A stretch of 64,000 bases of DNA from Actinokineospora diospyrosa (GCF_024171925.1 NZ_JAMTCO010000015.1:186001-250000); one strand, 5' to 3'. Positions 8,365 through 17,229 are shown, counted from the stretch's first letter. Made by a program: numbers and translations. The notes: generated from the sequence alone by a model not told the origin.

Positions 8365-8988
8365 CTACCGCTGCCAGTGCACCCGGGCCAACCTGGGCCC
8401 GACCAGCAGTTGTTCGAACAGCCGCTCCTGCTCGACCAGCCTGCGCCGGTACTCGAACACGACGCTGTTGACGCTCGGGCGCGCCGCGCCGTGCTGGTAC
8501 GGCGGGTCGGGGTCGTGGGTCGGCCACTCGGGCACCAGCTCGATCGAGGACGCCACGACCCCGACGACCGGGGTCACGCGCTGCTCGAGCTCCTGCCGCG
8601 GCGCGATCGCGTCCAGCGCCGCCGCGGCCCGCAGCAACACCTCCCGCACGTCGACCGCGGCACCGCGCCACAGGTTGCCGTACCTGCGGCGTTCCACCTG
8701 GTCGGCCGGGTTCCACAGGTGCGGCAGTTGGTGGACGAACGAGTTGTGCCCGTCCGCCCGGCTGACCACCCCGTCGTGGATCTCCAGCACGGCCCGCCAC
8801 GCCGCCGCGTCGTCGCCGACCCGACCGCCGAAGCGCTCGGCGGTGTCACCGGACCAGAAGTTGGCCACCAGTTTGGCGACCTGCTCTGCCCCCTCGGCCA
8901 GCGGCTCGCGCTGGGCGATCAGGGTTTCCACCAGGTTGCGCACCCAGTTCGGGTTACCCGGTGCCCGCGCCGCGTCCTCAGTGGTCAA
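8365..8988 (-). CDS. Hypothetical protein, type VII secretion-associated cluster
   Basis: A 207-residue soluble protein, mostly helical, with no recognised domain. Its TTG start overlaps the stop of the upstream WXG100-like gene by 11 bp, so translation is likely coupled. Segments such as PNWVRNLVETLIAQREPLAEGAEQVAKLVANFW look amphipathic. The context suggests a helper or partner of the small WXG-like protein; this is inference only. Confidence 0.65.
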   Translation of the reverse strand: MTTEDAARAPGNPNWVRNLVETLIAQREPLAEGAEQVAKLVANFWSGDTAERFGGRVGDDAAAWRAVLEIHDGVVSRADGHNSFVHQLPHLWNPADQVERRRYGNLWRGAAVDVREVLLRAAAALDAIAPRQELEQRVTPVVGVVASSIELVPEWPTHDPDPPYQHGAARPSVNSVVFEYRRRLVEQERLFEQLLVGPRLARVHWQR

Positions 8989-9280
8989 CGTCGCGCACCG
9001 CCCGCCACACGCGTTCGTCAGCCGCGCGGTAGGCGGCCGCGGTGTCCGAAAGGGTCACCGAGATGTCGTCCAACCCGCCGCACAGCCGGTCCTTGGCCGC
9101 GCGGAGGCTGCGGAGGTAGACGACGACCGCCGCGCCGATGGGGTCGCCCGCGGGCCACTGCTCACCGTCCACCCCGTACTTCCACGCGACGTCGCCGCGC
9201 ACCTCGTCGGCCAGCGCCGCCGTCGAACCGGCCAGCCGGTCGACCTCGTCCAGGTCGACCTCGAACTCCTCAGGCACCAC
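8978..9280 (-). CDS. WXG100-like small protein
   Basis: A 100-residue all-helical acidic protein. It has a long first helix (EVDLDEVDRLAGSTAALADEVRG), a central turn region containing WPAGDPIGAAVV, and a second helix rich in Ala, Arg and Asp. Size and heptad-like spacing match ESAT-6/WXG100 or EspC-like type VII secretion substrates, although the canonical WxG is not exact. GTG 9280 has GGGAGG upstream and overlaps the end of the SseB-like gene by 11 bp. It is likely secreted or complexed with the neighbouring products. Confidence 0.7.
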   Translation of the reverse strand: MVPEEFEVDLDEVDRLAGSTAALADEVRGDVAWKYGVDGEQWPAGDPIGAAVVVYLRSLRAAKDRLCGGLDDISVTLSDTAAAYRAADERVWRAVRDVDH

Positions 9281-10109
9281 GCACCTCCCTGCTGTCGGCC
9301 AGCTCGGCCGCGGTCCAGGACTCGCCTTCCCCGATCCGCGCCCCGGGGTCGGTCGGCGGGTCCAGGGCCAGCCCGATGTTCTGCTCGACCAGCAGCTCGA
9401 CCAACCGGTGCCCGGGCGCGGACAGGTCGCGGTTGCCGATCGGCGACCCGACCGCCTCGCGGTAGGCGCGCAACTTCGCGGCGTTGGTGAAGGCGCACAG
9501 GTACTCGCCGAGGTCGGTGGGGACGGTGATCAGGACGTCGCCCCGGGTCGCCTCGAAGTGCAACTCCCCGCGCAGGGCGAGCGCCGCGAACTCCCGCCTG
9601 CCACCACCGGCGAGCAACCGGGACAGGTCGGCGCTGTGGACGACCACGAGCGCCGGGGGTGCCTGCGGCCGCTCGTCGCGGGCGTACTCGGCCTCCAGCG
9701 CGGCCTGCTCGCGCAGCATCCCGCGATCCGGGACGGGGAAGGGGTGGTCGAGCGCGAGGCGCATCCGCTTGCTGGTGAGCTCGGACAGCTTGGTGTTGAG
9801 CGTGCTGACCGCCAACCGGTGCCGCTGGCCGACCACCACGATGCGGTTGGTGTGCGTCAGCGGGGTCAGCGTCGGATCGCGCTCGATGTTGTACGCGGCC
9901 GACAGCAGCACCTGGTCGCGCAACTGGCTGAAGGTGCGCCTGATCAGCCGGTCCAACTGCCACGCGACGGTGGCCAGCACGACGTGGTGCCCAGCACCGA
10001 GGTCGACGTGCATGCGCCGCGCGAGATCAACGTCGATGACCTCGACCAGGTCGTCGCGGCGCACCCCGCGCTTGCGCCGCAGACAGGACTCGACAGCAGG
10101 CAAGACCAT
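9270..10109 (-). CDS. SseB-like domain protein
   Basis: 279 residues. The C-terminal half matches the SseB N-terminal domain pattern: a strand-rich GDVLITVPTDLGEYLCAFTNAAKLRAYREAVG, then a helix, then GLALDPPTDPG near the end. The N-terminal half (VDLARRMHVDLGAGHHVVLATVAWQLDRLIRR) is unassigned. SseB-like domains are common in actinobacterial type VII secretion neighbourhoods. ATG 10109 has AAGGGG 7 nt upstream. It is first of the coupled four-gene set 10109 to 7587. Confidence 0.72.
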   Translation of the reverse strand: MVLPAVESCLRRKRGVRRDDLVEVIDVDLARRMHVDLGAGHHVVLATVAWQLDRLIRRTFSQLRDQVLLSAAYNIERDPTLTPLTHTNRIVVVGQRHRLAVSTLNTKLSELTSKRMRLALDHPFPVPDRGMLREQAALEAEYARDERPQAPPALVVVHSADLSRLLAGGGRREFAALALRGELHFEATRGDVLITVPTDLGEYLCAFTNAAKLRAYREAVGSPIGNRDLSAPGHRLVELLVEQNIGLALDPPTDPGARIGEGESWTAAELADSREVRGA

Positions 10110-10515
10110 CGGGTTCCCCTTCTCGAAACAACGCAAGCGAAGAACGTCCAGCTGAATGCCCACGAGCACTGTAGCGGATCTTCCGAATCCGCGAAGGACG
10201 CGTTTGATACGGCGTACGTAGAGCGCCGAACTTGCCGCGAACTTGCCATCCGGATACCGGTCCGCCAGCCGGGTTGCCGCGAACTTGCCATGCCCTAGCA
10301 GACTTGCCGAGTACCTGCCACACGACAAATCCATGACACTTTCGGCACGTCAGGGGCAAGTTCTCCACCTTGCCCACACATGTCGGACACAAGTCTCGGG
10401 ATTAGCCGGGAATATGCCACGGGTTGCCCTCCGCTAGCCGAACCCAACCTTGAAAAGAATGTGGTCGCCGAGGTTGGGTTAATACATCGGCAGGCGCGAG
10501 AGAAAGAGGTACCAA
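10110..10515. other. Intergenic region with an 18-bp direct repeat
   Basis: No gene is seen in these 400 bases. TTGCCGCGAACTTGCCAT occurs twice, at 10232-10249 and 10274-10291 (42 bp apart), with shorter ACTTGCC echoes around 10312 and 10372. The position between the SseB-like gene (leftward) and a small membrane protein (rightward) makes these plausible regulator sites. No matching regulator was identified. Confidence 0.6.
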
Positions 10516-10716
10516 GTGCTGCTCATATTCCTCACCAGCTACATTTTCGCGGGCCTGGTCAGCTACCGGCTGGTCGGTGTCGTCGTGCGCTCGACCAGCG
10601 CCAACCACCGCAAGGACGCGATCCGGCTGATCGGTCTGGTGTGGACTGGCGGCTCACTCGGACCCGGCGTCGTGTTCGCGGTGCAGCGGGCGCACGAACT
10701 CGCCGCGATGTTCTGA
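10516..10716 (+). CDS. Small membrane protein, 66 aa
   Basis: Two hydrophobic stretches (LLIFLTSYIFAGLVSYRLVGVVV and LIGLVWTGGSLGPGVVFAV) flank a basic loop with NHRKDA. GTG 10516 has AGAGGT upstream. It ends just before a strong bidirectional hairpin and is convergent with clpB. No family is recognised. Confidence 0.65.
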   Translation: MLLIFLTSYIFAGLVSYRLVGVVVRSTSANHRKDAIRLIGLVWTGGSLGPGVVFAVQRAHELAAMF

Positions 10717-10718
10717 AA

Positions 10719-10758
10719 ACGGAACAGCCGTCCCCTCGCGAGGGGACGGCTGTTCCGT
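10719..10758. terminator. Bidirectional terminator between small membrane gene and clpB
   Basis: A perfect 40-nt palindrome (ACGGAACAGCCGTCCCCTCG and its complement) lies between two convergent genes, right after the stop codon at 10716 and before the clpB stop at 10768. Confidence 0.85.
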
Positions 10759-10767
10759 GTGTTGATC

Positions 10768-13359
10768 TCAGGTGCCGCTGGTGACGGTGAGGCCGGAGTT
10801 GTCGTCGTTGACGTCGACGGAGACGGTGTCGCCGTCGCGGACCTCGCCGGAGAGCAGGGCCCTGGCCAGTTGGTCGCCGATGGCCGAGGAGACCAGGCGG
10901 CGCAGGGGGCGGGCGCCGTACACGGCGTCGAAGCCGTTGAGGGCCAGCCAGTCGCGCGCCGCGTGCGAGACCTCGAGGGTCAGCCTGCGCTGGTTGAGCC
11001 TGCGGGCGAGCTTGCCGACCTGGATGTCGACGATGGCGGTCAGTTCCTCGGTGGCCAGCGCGTGGAACACGACCACGTCGTCGAGGCGGTTGAGGAACTC
11101 GGGCTTGAAGTGCCGCTGGACCACGGCCATGACCGCGTCGTGGCGGCCGCGGTCGTCGAGGTTCGGGTCGGTGATCGACTGCGAGCCCAGGTTCGAGGTC
11201 AGCACCAGGATCGTGTTGCGGAAGTCGACCGTGCGGCCCTGCCCGTCGGTGAGCCTGCCGTCGTCGAGCACCTGCAGCAGCACGTCGAACACGTCCGGGT
11301 GCGCCTTCTCGACCTCGTCGAGCAGCACGACCGTGTACGGCCGCCTGCGGACCGACTCCGTCAGCTGGCCGCCCTGGTCGTACCCGACGTACCCCGGCGG
11401 GGCACCGACGAGGCGGGCCACCGAGTGCTTCTCCGAGTACTCGCTCATGTCGATGCGGACCATGGCCCGCTCGTCGTCGAACAGGTACTCCGCCAACGCC
11501 TTCGCCAGCTCGGTCTTACCCACACCGGTCGGCCCTAGGAACAAGAACGACCCGGTAGGCCTGTCTGGATCGGACACTCCGGCCCGCGCCCGTCGCACCG
11601 CGTCGGACACGACCCGCACGGCTTTGGCTTGGCCGATGACGCGCGACCCGAGCTCGTCCTCCATCCGCAGCAGCTTCTGCGTCTCACCTTCAAGCAGCCG
11701 CCCGGCAGGGATACCCGTCCACGCCGACACAACCTCGGCGACGTCGTCCGGACCGACTTCCTCTTTAAGCATCACCGCTTGGTCTGCCGCGGCATTGGCA
11801 GCGGTCGCCGCCTCCAACTCCTTCTCCAGCGCTGGGATCCGCCCATACCGCAGCTCGGCAGCCTTACCGAGGTCACCGTCGCGCTCGGCCCGGTCGGACT
11901 CGCCGCGCAGCGCCTCCAGTTGCTCCTTAAGCTGGCGGACCCGGTCGATAGAGCCCTTCTCGTTCTGCCAACGGGCGGTCAGCGCGGACAGCACCTCGCG
12001 CTTCTCCGCCAGCTCGGCGCGCAGCGCGGAGAGCCGCTCCTTGGAGGCGAGGTCGTCCTCCTTGGCCAGCGCCATCTCCTCGATCTCCAGCCTGCGCACC
12101 GACCGCTCGACCCCGTCGATCTCCACCGGGCGCGAGTCGATCTCCATCCGCAGCCGGGACGCGGCCTCGTCGACCAGGTCGATCGCCTTGTCCGGCAGGA
12201 ACCGGGCGGTGATGTAGCGGTCGGACAGGGTGGCCGCGGCGACCAGGGCGGTGTCGGTGATCCGCACGCCGTGGTGCACCTCGTAGCGCTCCTTGAGGCC
12301 GCGCAGGATGCCGATGGTGTCCTCGACCGACGGCTCGCCGACCAGCACCTGCTGGAAGCGCCGCTCCAGCGCGGCGTCCTTCTCGATGTGCTGGCGGTAC
12401 TCGTCGAGCGTGGTGGCGCCGACCATCCGCAACTCGCCGCGGGCCAGCATCGGCTTGATCATGTTGCCCGCGTCCATCGCGCCCTCGCCGGTGGCACCCG
12501 CCCCGACGATGGTGTGCAGCTCGTCGATGAAGGTGACGACCTGGCCCGCGGAGTCGGTGATCTCCTTGAGCACCGCCTTGAGCCGCTCCTCGAACTCACC
12601 GCGGAACTTCGCGCCCGCCACCATCGAGCCGAGGTCGAGCGAGACGACCCGCTTGCCGCGCAGCGACTCCGGCACGTCACCGGCGACGATCCGCTGCGCA
12701 AGCCCCTCGACGATGGCGGTCTTGCCGACGCCGGGCTCACCGATGAGCACCGGGTTGTTCTTGGTGCGCCGCGACAGCACCTGCACCACGCGGCGGATCT
12801 CGGTGTCGCGGCCGATCACCGGGTCGAGCTCACCCTTGCGGGCCCGCGCGGTCAGGTCGACGCCGTACTTCTCCAGCGCCTGGTAGGTGCCCTCCGGGTC
12901 CGGGCTGGACACCCTGGCCGAGCCGCGGACCTTGGCGAAGGCCTCGCGCAGCGCGTCCGGGGTGGCACCGTGGCGGCTGAGCAGCTGGGAGACGTCACCG
13001 CCCTCGGCGGCCAGGCCGACCAGCAGGTGCTCGGTGGAGACGTACTCGTCGCCCATCTCGGTGGCCAGCTTCTGCGCGTGCGTGATCGCGCGCAGGGCCT
13101 GCTGGGACAGGCCGGGGGAGGACACGGTGGCACCGGTCGCCGACGGGAGCCCCCTGGTGAGCGGCTCCATCTCCTTGCGGACCAGGTTCGGGTCGACTCC
13201 GACGGCGGTCAGCAGCGGAGCCGTCAGGCCGTCGGTCTGCTCGAGCAGGGCGGCGAGCAGGTGCACCGGCCGGATGTCGGGGTTGCCCGCCGCCGATGCC
13301 GCCTGCGCGGCCGTCGAGATCGCCTGCTGGGTCTTCGTCGTCGGGTTGAACGCGTCCAT
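10768..13359 (-). CDS. clpB: ATP-dependent chaperone ClpB
   Basis: 863 residues in the full ClpB order. An N-terminal Clp repeat domain (about 1-145) precedes AAA domain 1 with GEPGVGKT (about residue 205). The coiled-coil M-domain (about 400-525, rich in Glu/Arg/Leu) precedes AAA domain 2 with GPTGVGKT (about 600) and the [11 protein letters not shown]alker B. It pulls aggregated proteins apart as a hexamer, working with DnaK/DnaJ/GrpE, which are encoded 4 kb away in the same orientation. A HAIR operator upstream (13478-13498) predicts repression by HspR. Confidence 0.97.
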   Translation of the reverse strand: MDAFNPTTKTQQAISTAAQAASAAGNPDIRPVHLLAALLEQTDGLTAPLLTAVGVDPNLVRKEMEPLTRGLPSATGATVSSPGLSQQALRAITHAQKLATEMGDEYVSTEHLLVGLAAEGGDVSQLLSRHGATPDALREAFAKVRGSARVSSPDPEGTYQALEKYGVDLTARARKGELDPVIGRDTEIRRVVQVLSRRTKNNPVLIGEPGVGKTAIVEGLAQRIVAGDVPESLRGKRVVSLDLGSMVAGAKFRGEFEERLKAVLKEITDSAGQVVTFIDELHTIVGAGATGEGAMDAGNMIKPMLARGELRMVGATTLDEYRQHIEKDAALERRFQQVLVGEPSVEDTIGILRGLKERYEVHHGVRITDTALVAAATLSDRYITARFLPDKAIDLVDEAASRLRMEIDSRPVEIDGVERSVRRLEIEEMALAKEDDLASKERLSALRAELAEKREVLSALTARWQNEKGSIDRVRQLKEQLEALRGESDRAERDGDLGKAAELRYGRIPALEKELEAATAANAAADQAVMLKEEVGPDDVAEVVSAWTGIPAGRLLEGETQKLLRMEDELGSRVIGQAKAVRVVSDAVRRARAGVSDPDRPTGSFLFLGPTGVGKTELAKALAEYLFDDERAMVRIDMSEYSEKHSVARLVGAPPGYVGYDQGGQLTESVRRRPYTVVLLDEVEKAHPDVFDVLLQVLDDGRLTDGQGRTVDFRNTILVLTSNLGSQSITDPNLDDRGRHDAVMAVVQRHFKPEFLNRLDDVVVFHALATEELTAIVDIQVGKLARRLNQRRLTLEVSHAARDWLALNGFDAVYGARPLRRLVSSAIGDQLARALLSGEVRDGDTVSVDVNDDNSGLTVTSGT

Positions 13360-13477
13360 CTCCCACCTCGGGTCGTCACTGCGTCACGTCATCACTGCGG
13401 CCAAAGTCCGTCACCACTCCACGGAGCCACTGCACCACGGACCGGCCGTCGCTGTCACCACGCACAACGTCAGGAAA

Positions 13478-13498
13478 GTTGAGTCAGTTCCGCTCAAG
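13478..13498 (-). promoter_or_regulatory. HAIR element (HspR operator) upstream of clpB
   Basis: GTTGAGT-N7-GCTCAAG matches the HAIR consensus CTTGAGT-N7-ACTCAAG with one mismatch in each half-site. It lies 119 bp upstream of the clpB start. HspR from the dnaK operon (17243-17665) is the expected repressor. Confidence 0.8.
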
Positions 13499-13604
13499 TA
13501 CATCGTGACGGAGAACTCGTCCCCGGGGTGAACGCGGGACGTACGACTACCCGAACGCGCAGTGCTGTACCCGGTCGAGCCGTCACCCACATGTCGCAGC
13601 GGAG

Positions 13605-13667
13605 CTATCCACATCAGTAATCCACTTATCCACAATCCCCAGGTGGTTATCCACAGGCGGTGGACAG
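13605..13667. promoter_or_regulatory. DnaA-box cluster upstream of clpB
   Basis: Two perfect TTATCCACA boxes (13626-13634 and 13647-13655), one CTATCCACA (13605-13613), a weaker TAATCCACT (13618-13626) and an opposed CTGTCCACC (13659-13667) sit within 63 bp. The region lies between the marR 3' end and the HAIR site. No dnaA, dnaN or other origin genes are near, so this is not read as oriC. Confidence 0.65.
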
Positions 13668-13786
13668 ATCGGCCCACAGCGGGGGTCACCCTTGCGTGGT
13701 TGCGCCGCGCGGGTGGTGACCAGGGCGTATCCGGTCACCGCGCGCGGTCGGTCAAGTCGGGTTAACAACGGGCTACGAGACGCCCG

Positions 13787-14242
13787 TCACAAGTCGCTGT
13801 TGAGCCTGCCCAGCAGACGCGAGAACTCTTCGATGTCCCCGGTCGACCAATCGGTGAGGGTCGCCCGCAGCTGCCTACGGCGATCCGCGCGCACCTCGGC
13901 CAGTCGAGCGGCCCCGGTCTCAGTCAGCTGTACCAACCGAGCCCGGCCGTCGGAAGGATCAGCGACCCGCTCGATCAGAGCAAGCTCCTCAAGGCGGGCG
14001 ATCTGCCTGCTCACGGTGGACTTATCGAGCCCAGTTAGCTCCACCACGTCCGCGGCTCTAACCGGGGCTATCCCGCTCAGGTGGACGAGCAACGCGTATG
14101 AGGCGCTATCCAGGCCGGGGTGTACCCGGGCCGCGATGGTCAGTGAGAGGCTGCGCGCCCGGCCGAACAGCTTCGAAAGCTCCCGTTCCAGGTCCTGCGC
14201 CGCGGTTTCCCTGCCGTCAGCGCCAGTCCGTCCCTCCGCCAC
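13787..14242 (-). CDS. MarR-family transcriptional regulator
   Basis: 151 residues with a winged helix-turn-helix. The recognition region is PVRAADVVELTGLDKSTVSRQIARLEELALIERV, followed by the wing DPSDGRARLVQLTETG. GTG 14242 has AAGGG a few bases upstream. MarR proteins bind as dimers and respond to small aromatic or oxidant signals; target and ligand here are unknown. The divergent or adjacent PPOX gene (14323-14817) is a candidate partner in the same direction. Confidence 0.9.
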   Translation of the reverse strand: MAEGRTGADGRETAAQDLERELSKLFGRARSLSLTIAARVHPGLDSASYALLVHLSGIAPVRAADVVELTGLDKSTVSRQIARLEELALIERVADPSDGRARLVQLTETGAARLAEVRADRRRQLRATLTDWSTGDIEEFSRLLGRLNSDL

Positions 14243-14322
14243 CCGCGTCCCTTCGTCGAACCAGCCAGCGGAACGCTAACCGGACATCCCCGGCAACCGG
14301 GGCACCTGGCACAAGGGTCTCA

Positions 14323-14817
14323 TCAAGCGGGCACCCTGGCGTGCAGGTAGGTCTCATCGACCAGGACGACGACCCAGCCGCAGCCGGTGAACCGGGGCGG
14401 CAGGCACGGGTGGGTCGAGCGCAGCCAGGCGTCGCCGACCACCGCGGCGTGCCCGTTGACGTGGACGCCCCGGCGACCGTCGACCAGCAGCACGCTGATC
14501 CGGGGGTTCACCGCGAGGTTGGCCAACCCGGGCATCGGCTCGACCTGGGCGCACGCCAGCCTGCGGTCGTCGAGCACGTGCACGAACCCGGGCGGCCCGG
14601 CGCACAGCGAGAAGTCGCACTCACCGTCCGCGTCGGCGGTGGCGAGGAAGACGCGGTCCATCCGGGTGATCAGCTCGACCATCGGGGCGGTGAGCCGGTC
14701 CAGCACGGGCTGCCTGGGCGGCTGCGGCTCGCGCGGCCCCGGGGCGGGCGGGGTCGCGGGCGGCGGCTCGGCGAACCCGAGCCGGAGCAGGTCGGTGGGG
14801 TGGGAGTCGGTCGTCAC
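14323..14817 (-). CDS. Pyridoxamine 5'-phosphate oxidase (PPOX) fold flavoprotein
   Basis: The 164-residue sequence has the split-barrel flavin pattern: RVFLATADADGECDFSLCAGPPGFVHVLDDRRLACAQ, then NLAVNPRISVLLVD, then VHVNGHAAVVGDAWL. Members bind FMN, F420 or haem and reduce or detoxify diverse substrates. The N-terminus is Pro-rich. The start GTG 14817 lacks a clear ribosome site. It is divergent from the flavohaemoglobin-like gene. Confidence 0.82.
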   Translation of the reverse strand: MTTDSHPTDLLRLGFAEPPPATPPAPGPREPQPPRQPVLDRLTAPMVELITRMDRVFLATADADGECDFSLCAGPPGFVHVLDDRRLACAQVEPMPGLANLAVNPRISVLLVDGRRGVHVNGHAAVVGDAWLRSTHPCLPPRFTGCGWVVVLVDETYLHARVPA

Positions 14818-15043
14818 GGGCGTTCACGGTGGCACGCCGGCGCCGCGTTGCGTAGCCCACGCGGACGATGTACCCCATTGGGAGGAGAGCCCTGTACGCG
14901 GAGTCAGCGAGAATGACACAAAGGTGTGAGAAACGCCGTCAACCAGCCAAATCAGGTCTACTGTCGACACCGTCGGGGGATGAATGCGTGAGTACCGTCG
15001 AGTGCACGGTGAGAGCACGAGAGGTGGAGTCGACACCCCGATC

Positions 15044-16219
15044 ATGACAGCCAACGCAGTGGTGAGCCCCATCCCGGCCTCGCAACACCGAACCGAGTCA
15101 CCCACCGCCGTGTCCACCATGGTCCGGCTGGTGCGCGACAGCTTCGCCGCCGTGGAACCGCAGGCCGACCAGGTCGCGCAGTACTTCTACGGGATGCTGT
15201 TCAGCATCGAGCCGAGCGCCAGGGAGATGTTCCCGGCCAACATGCAGGTGCAGCGCTCCCGGTTGCTGCGCGCGCTGGTGCACTTCGTGCAGATGGTCGA
15301 CCGCCCCGACGACCTCGCGCCGTTCCTGCACCAACTCGGCCGCGACCACCGCAAGTTCGGCGTGATCAGCTCGCACTACGAGGCCGTCGGCACGGCGCTG
15401 ATCGCCGCCGTCAAGCGCTACGCGGGTCCGGCCTGGACCGACGAGGTCGAACGCGCCTGGGCCGAGGCCTACACCATCATGGCCAGGACCATGCTCGACG
15501 CGGCCGCCGCCGACGAGGGCCCGGCCTCCTGGCCCGCCCGCGTCGTCGACCACGAACGCCTCGGCTGGGACCTCGCGGTGGTCCGCGTCCAACCCGACCA
15601 CCCCGTGCCCTACCTCCCCGGCCAGTACGTCAGCGTCGAGGTGCCGCAGCGCCCCCGCCTGTGGCGCTACCTGACCCCGGCCAACGCCCCCCGCACCGAC
15701 GGCATAATCGAGTTCCACGTCCGCAGCGTGGACAACGGCTGGGTCAGCCGGGCCATCGTCGCCCACACCAACATCGGCGACACCTGGCGCATCGGCCCCC
15801 CCATGGGCCGCATCGGCGTCAACCGCAAGAAGGACCGCGACATCCTCATGATCGCAGGCGGCACGGGCGTCGCCCCGATGCGCGCGATCATCGAGCACAT
15901 GGCGCAGTGGGGCCAGAACCCCAAGGTCCACCTCTTCAACGGCGGCCGCAAACGCGACGACCTCTACGACCTGCCGCACCTGCAGAACATCGCCGCCTCG
16001 AACCCCTGGCTCACCGTCACCCCGGTGGTCGAAACCGAACAGGGCCCCGGCTACGAACACGGCACCCTCGCCGACATCGTCACCCGCAACGGCCCCTGGG
16101 CCGACCGAGAAGTCCTCGTCGCCGGTTCCCCCGCCATGATCCGCTCCACGGTCTCCCGCATGCTCGTCGCCGGAACCCCGCTGGACCACATCACCTACGA
16201 CCCCTTCACCCTGGACTAA
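15044..16219 (+). CDS. Globin-FAD/NAD(P)H oxidoreductase (flavohaemoglobin-like)
   Basis: The N-terminal globin domain (about residues 20-155) shows MVRLVRDSFAAVEPQADQVAQYFY, FPANMQVQRSRLLRALVHFVQ and a proximal-His region in LGRDHRKFGV. It is followed by a ferredoxin-reductase-like module with RLWRYLTPAN (FAD; atypical RxYS), the NAD motif MIAGGTGVAPMRAIIEH and VLVAGSPAMIRSTV. Such proteins detoxify nitric oxide or act as globin-coupled reductases. ATG 15044 is preferred; ATG 14984 would add 20 residues but has only 3 nt spacing to GGGGGA. Confidence 0.9.
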   Translation: MTANAVVSPIPASQHRTESPTAVSTMVRLVRDSFAAVEPQADQVAQYFYGMLFSIEPSAREMFPANMQVQRSRLLRALVHFVQMVDRPDDLAPFLHQLGRDHRKFGVISSHYEAVGTALIAAVKRYAGPAWTDEVERAWAEAYTIMARTMLDAAAADEGPASWPARVVDHERLGWDLAVVRVQPDHPVPYLPGQYVSVEVPQRPRLWRYLTPANAPRTDGIIEFHVRSVDNGWVSRAIVAHTNIGDTWRIGPPMGRIGVNRKKDRDILMIAGGTGVAPMRAIIEHMAQWGQNPKVHLFNGGRKRDDLYDLPHLQNIAASNPWLTVTPVVETEQGPGYEHGTLADIVTRNGPWADREVLVAGSPAMIRSTVSRMLVAGTPLDHITYDPFTLD

Positions 16220-16242
16220 GCCCGCCCCCTTTTCGACCCGGT

Positions 16243-16498
16243 CCCAACCCACCTGGCCAACCCCTGGACCCCAGACCCAGCGGTGCCAACTGGCCTTCCG
16301 CCAGGCCCGCCCCAACCCACAGCGCCAGCCACTGGACACTCGGACCCAGCGGTGCCAACCCAGCCCCCGCCAGGCCCGCCCCAACCCACAGCGCCAGCCA
16401 CTGGACACTCGGACCCAGCGGTGCCAACTCGGCTGCCGTCAGGTCCGCCCCAGCCCACCTTCCCAGCGCCTGGACAGTCGGAGTCGCTGGTGCCAAAT
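16243..16498. repeat. Tandem 69-bp repeats (4 units), composite element copy 2
   Basis: Units start at 16243, 16311, 16380 and 16449 with CCCA(A/G)CCCAC and carry CCACTGGACACTCGG and CAGCGGTGCCAA. Units 2 and 3 are almost identical. The last unit leads into the hairpin at 16499. The same arrangement precedes the hairpin at 3875. No coding function is apparent. Confidence 0.9.
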
Positions 16499-16643
16499 GC
16501 TCGATGGGGCGGACTTGTTTTGCGTGGGGGGACAACACCCGTAGCGTCGCCTCGCGGCAGGGCCATGCTTTTCGGCCCCTGCTTTGCGGTCCTGCCACGG
16601 GTGTTGCAGGGGCCCCGCGCAAAACAAGTTCGCCCCATCGAGC
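16499..16643. repeat. 145-nt long hairpin element, copy 2
   Basis: 26-bp terminal arms at 16499-16524 and 16618-16643 pair fully, with one G-T pair. Compared with copy 1 (3875-4018), arm positions 12, 17 and 25 each change together with their partner: T-A to C-G, C-G to T-A and T-A to C-G. The inner ACAACACCCG/CGGGTGTTGC block also shows a paired G-C to A-T change. The apical loop is shared. Structure is therefore better conserved than sequence. Confidence 0.85.
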
Positions 16644-16672
16644 TCTTCGCATTGTCGCGGATCGGGCCCGAT

Positions 16673-16688
16673 GTTGCCGCTAGGCAAC
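16673..16688. repeat. Single GTTGCC-GCTA-GGCAAC hairpin after copy 2
   Basis: Identical to two of the three small hairpins at 4049-4148, and preceded by the same ATCGGGCCCGAT palindrome. It marks the right part of the composite element. Confidence 0.7.
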
Positions 16689-16777
16689 GAGGCGTCCGAT
16701 CCGGGTCGCGATGCCGCAGGCGAGCCGACCCGAACGCACCGAACCCCTTCCCCCGCACCCCCAACCACGGCCCACGC

Positions 16778-17150
16778 CAAGATCAACCTGATCAAAAGCC
16801 CCCAAATACACAGCCTACCGACGCGCACCGACACAACGGCAGCAGCGAACGACGCCCTGTGGACAGCCAGAACCGTTGTGGACAAACAAATCACGCACAA
16901 CCGCCCCCGCAAGATCATCCGCCACAAGAGCCCCCGGTATACAGCCTACCGACTGCGTCCGACAAACCGGCAGCAGCGAACGGAGCCTGTGGACTGCAGA
17001 AGCGGTTGTGGACAAACAACAACAGCACCCACTCGCAAGATCAACAGATCGAGCCGCCCCCAACACCCAGCCTACCGAGACACTCCCACAACCCACCAGC
17101 AGCAACCACCAACCTGTGGACAACCAAGACCATTGTGGACACCCCGGTCC
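16778..17150. repeat. Triple tandem repeat (about 128 bp) with paired DnaA-box-like sites
   Basis: Three diverged units are marked by CAAGATCA at 16778, 16910 and 17036 and by CAGCCTACCGA at 16811, 16942 and 17068. Each ends with two TGTGGACNN sites, read as DnaA boxes on the minus strand, whose starts are exactly 19 bp apart: 16858/16877, 16988/17007 and 17115/17134. Three of the six (16877, 17007, 17115) are perfect complements of TTGTCCACA, the actinomycete DnaA box. All face the same way. No genes are seen here. Confidence 0.8.
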
Positions 17151-17201
17151 CACCACACCCGAGCAACCCCAGCAGCAGCAAACCCAGCAGCGCAACGAAA
17201 A

Positions 17202-17229
17202 AAGGCCGGCCCCAACAGGGACCGGCCTT
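17202..17229 (-). terminator. Rho-independent terminator of the dnaK-grpE-dnaJ-hspR operon
   Basis: A 12-bp stem with one mismatch (AAGGCCGG.CCC / GGG.CCGGCCTT) around a short loop lies 14 bp beyond the hspR stop. On the minus strand it is followed by a run of seven T, giving a classical intrinsic terminator. Confidence 0.88.

Noticed and set aside
11629..13482. Long open frame opposite clpB
   Set aside because: Shadow frame of a highly conserved gene; Val/Leu/Arg/His-rich with no domain.
13605..17150. Chromosomal origin (oriC)
   Set aside because: DnaA boxes are present, but there is no dnaA, dnaN, gyrase or rpmH neighbourhood and no AT-rich unwinding region.
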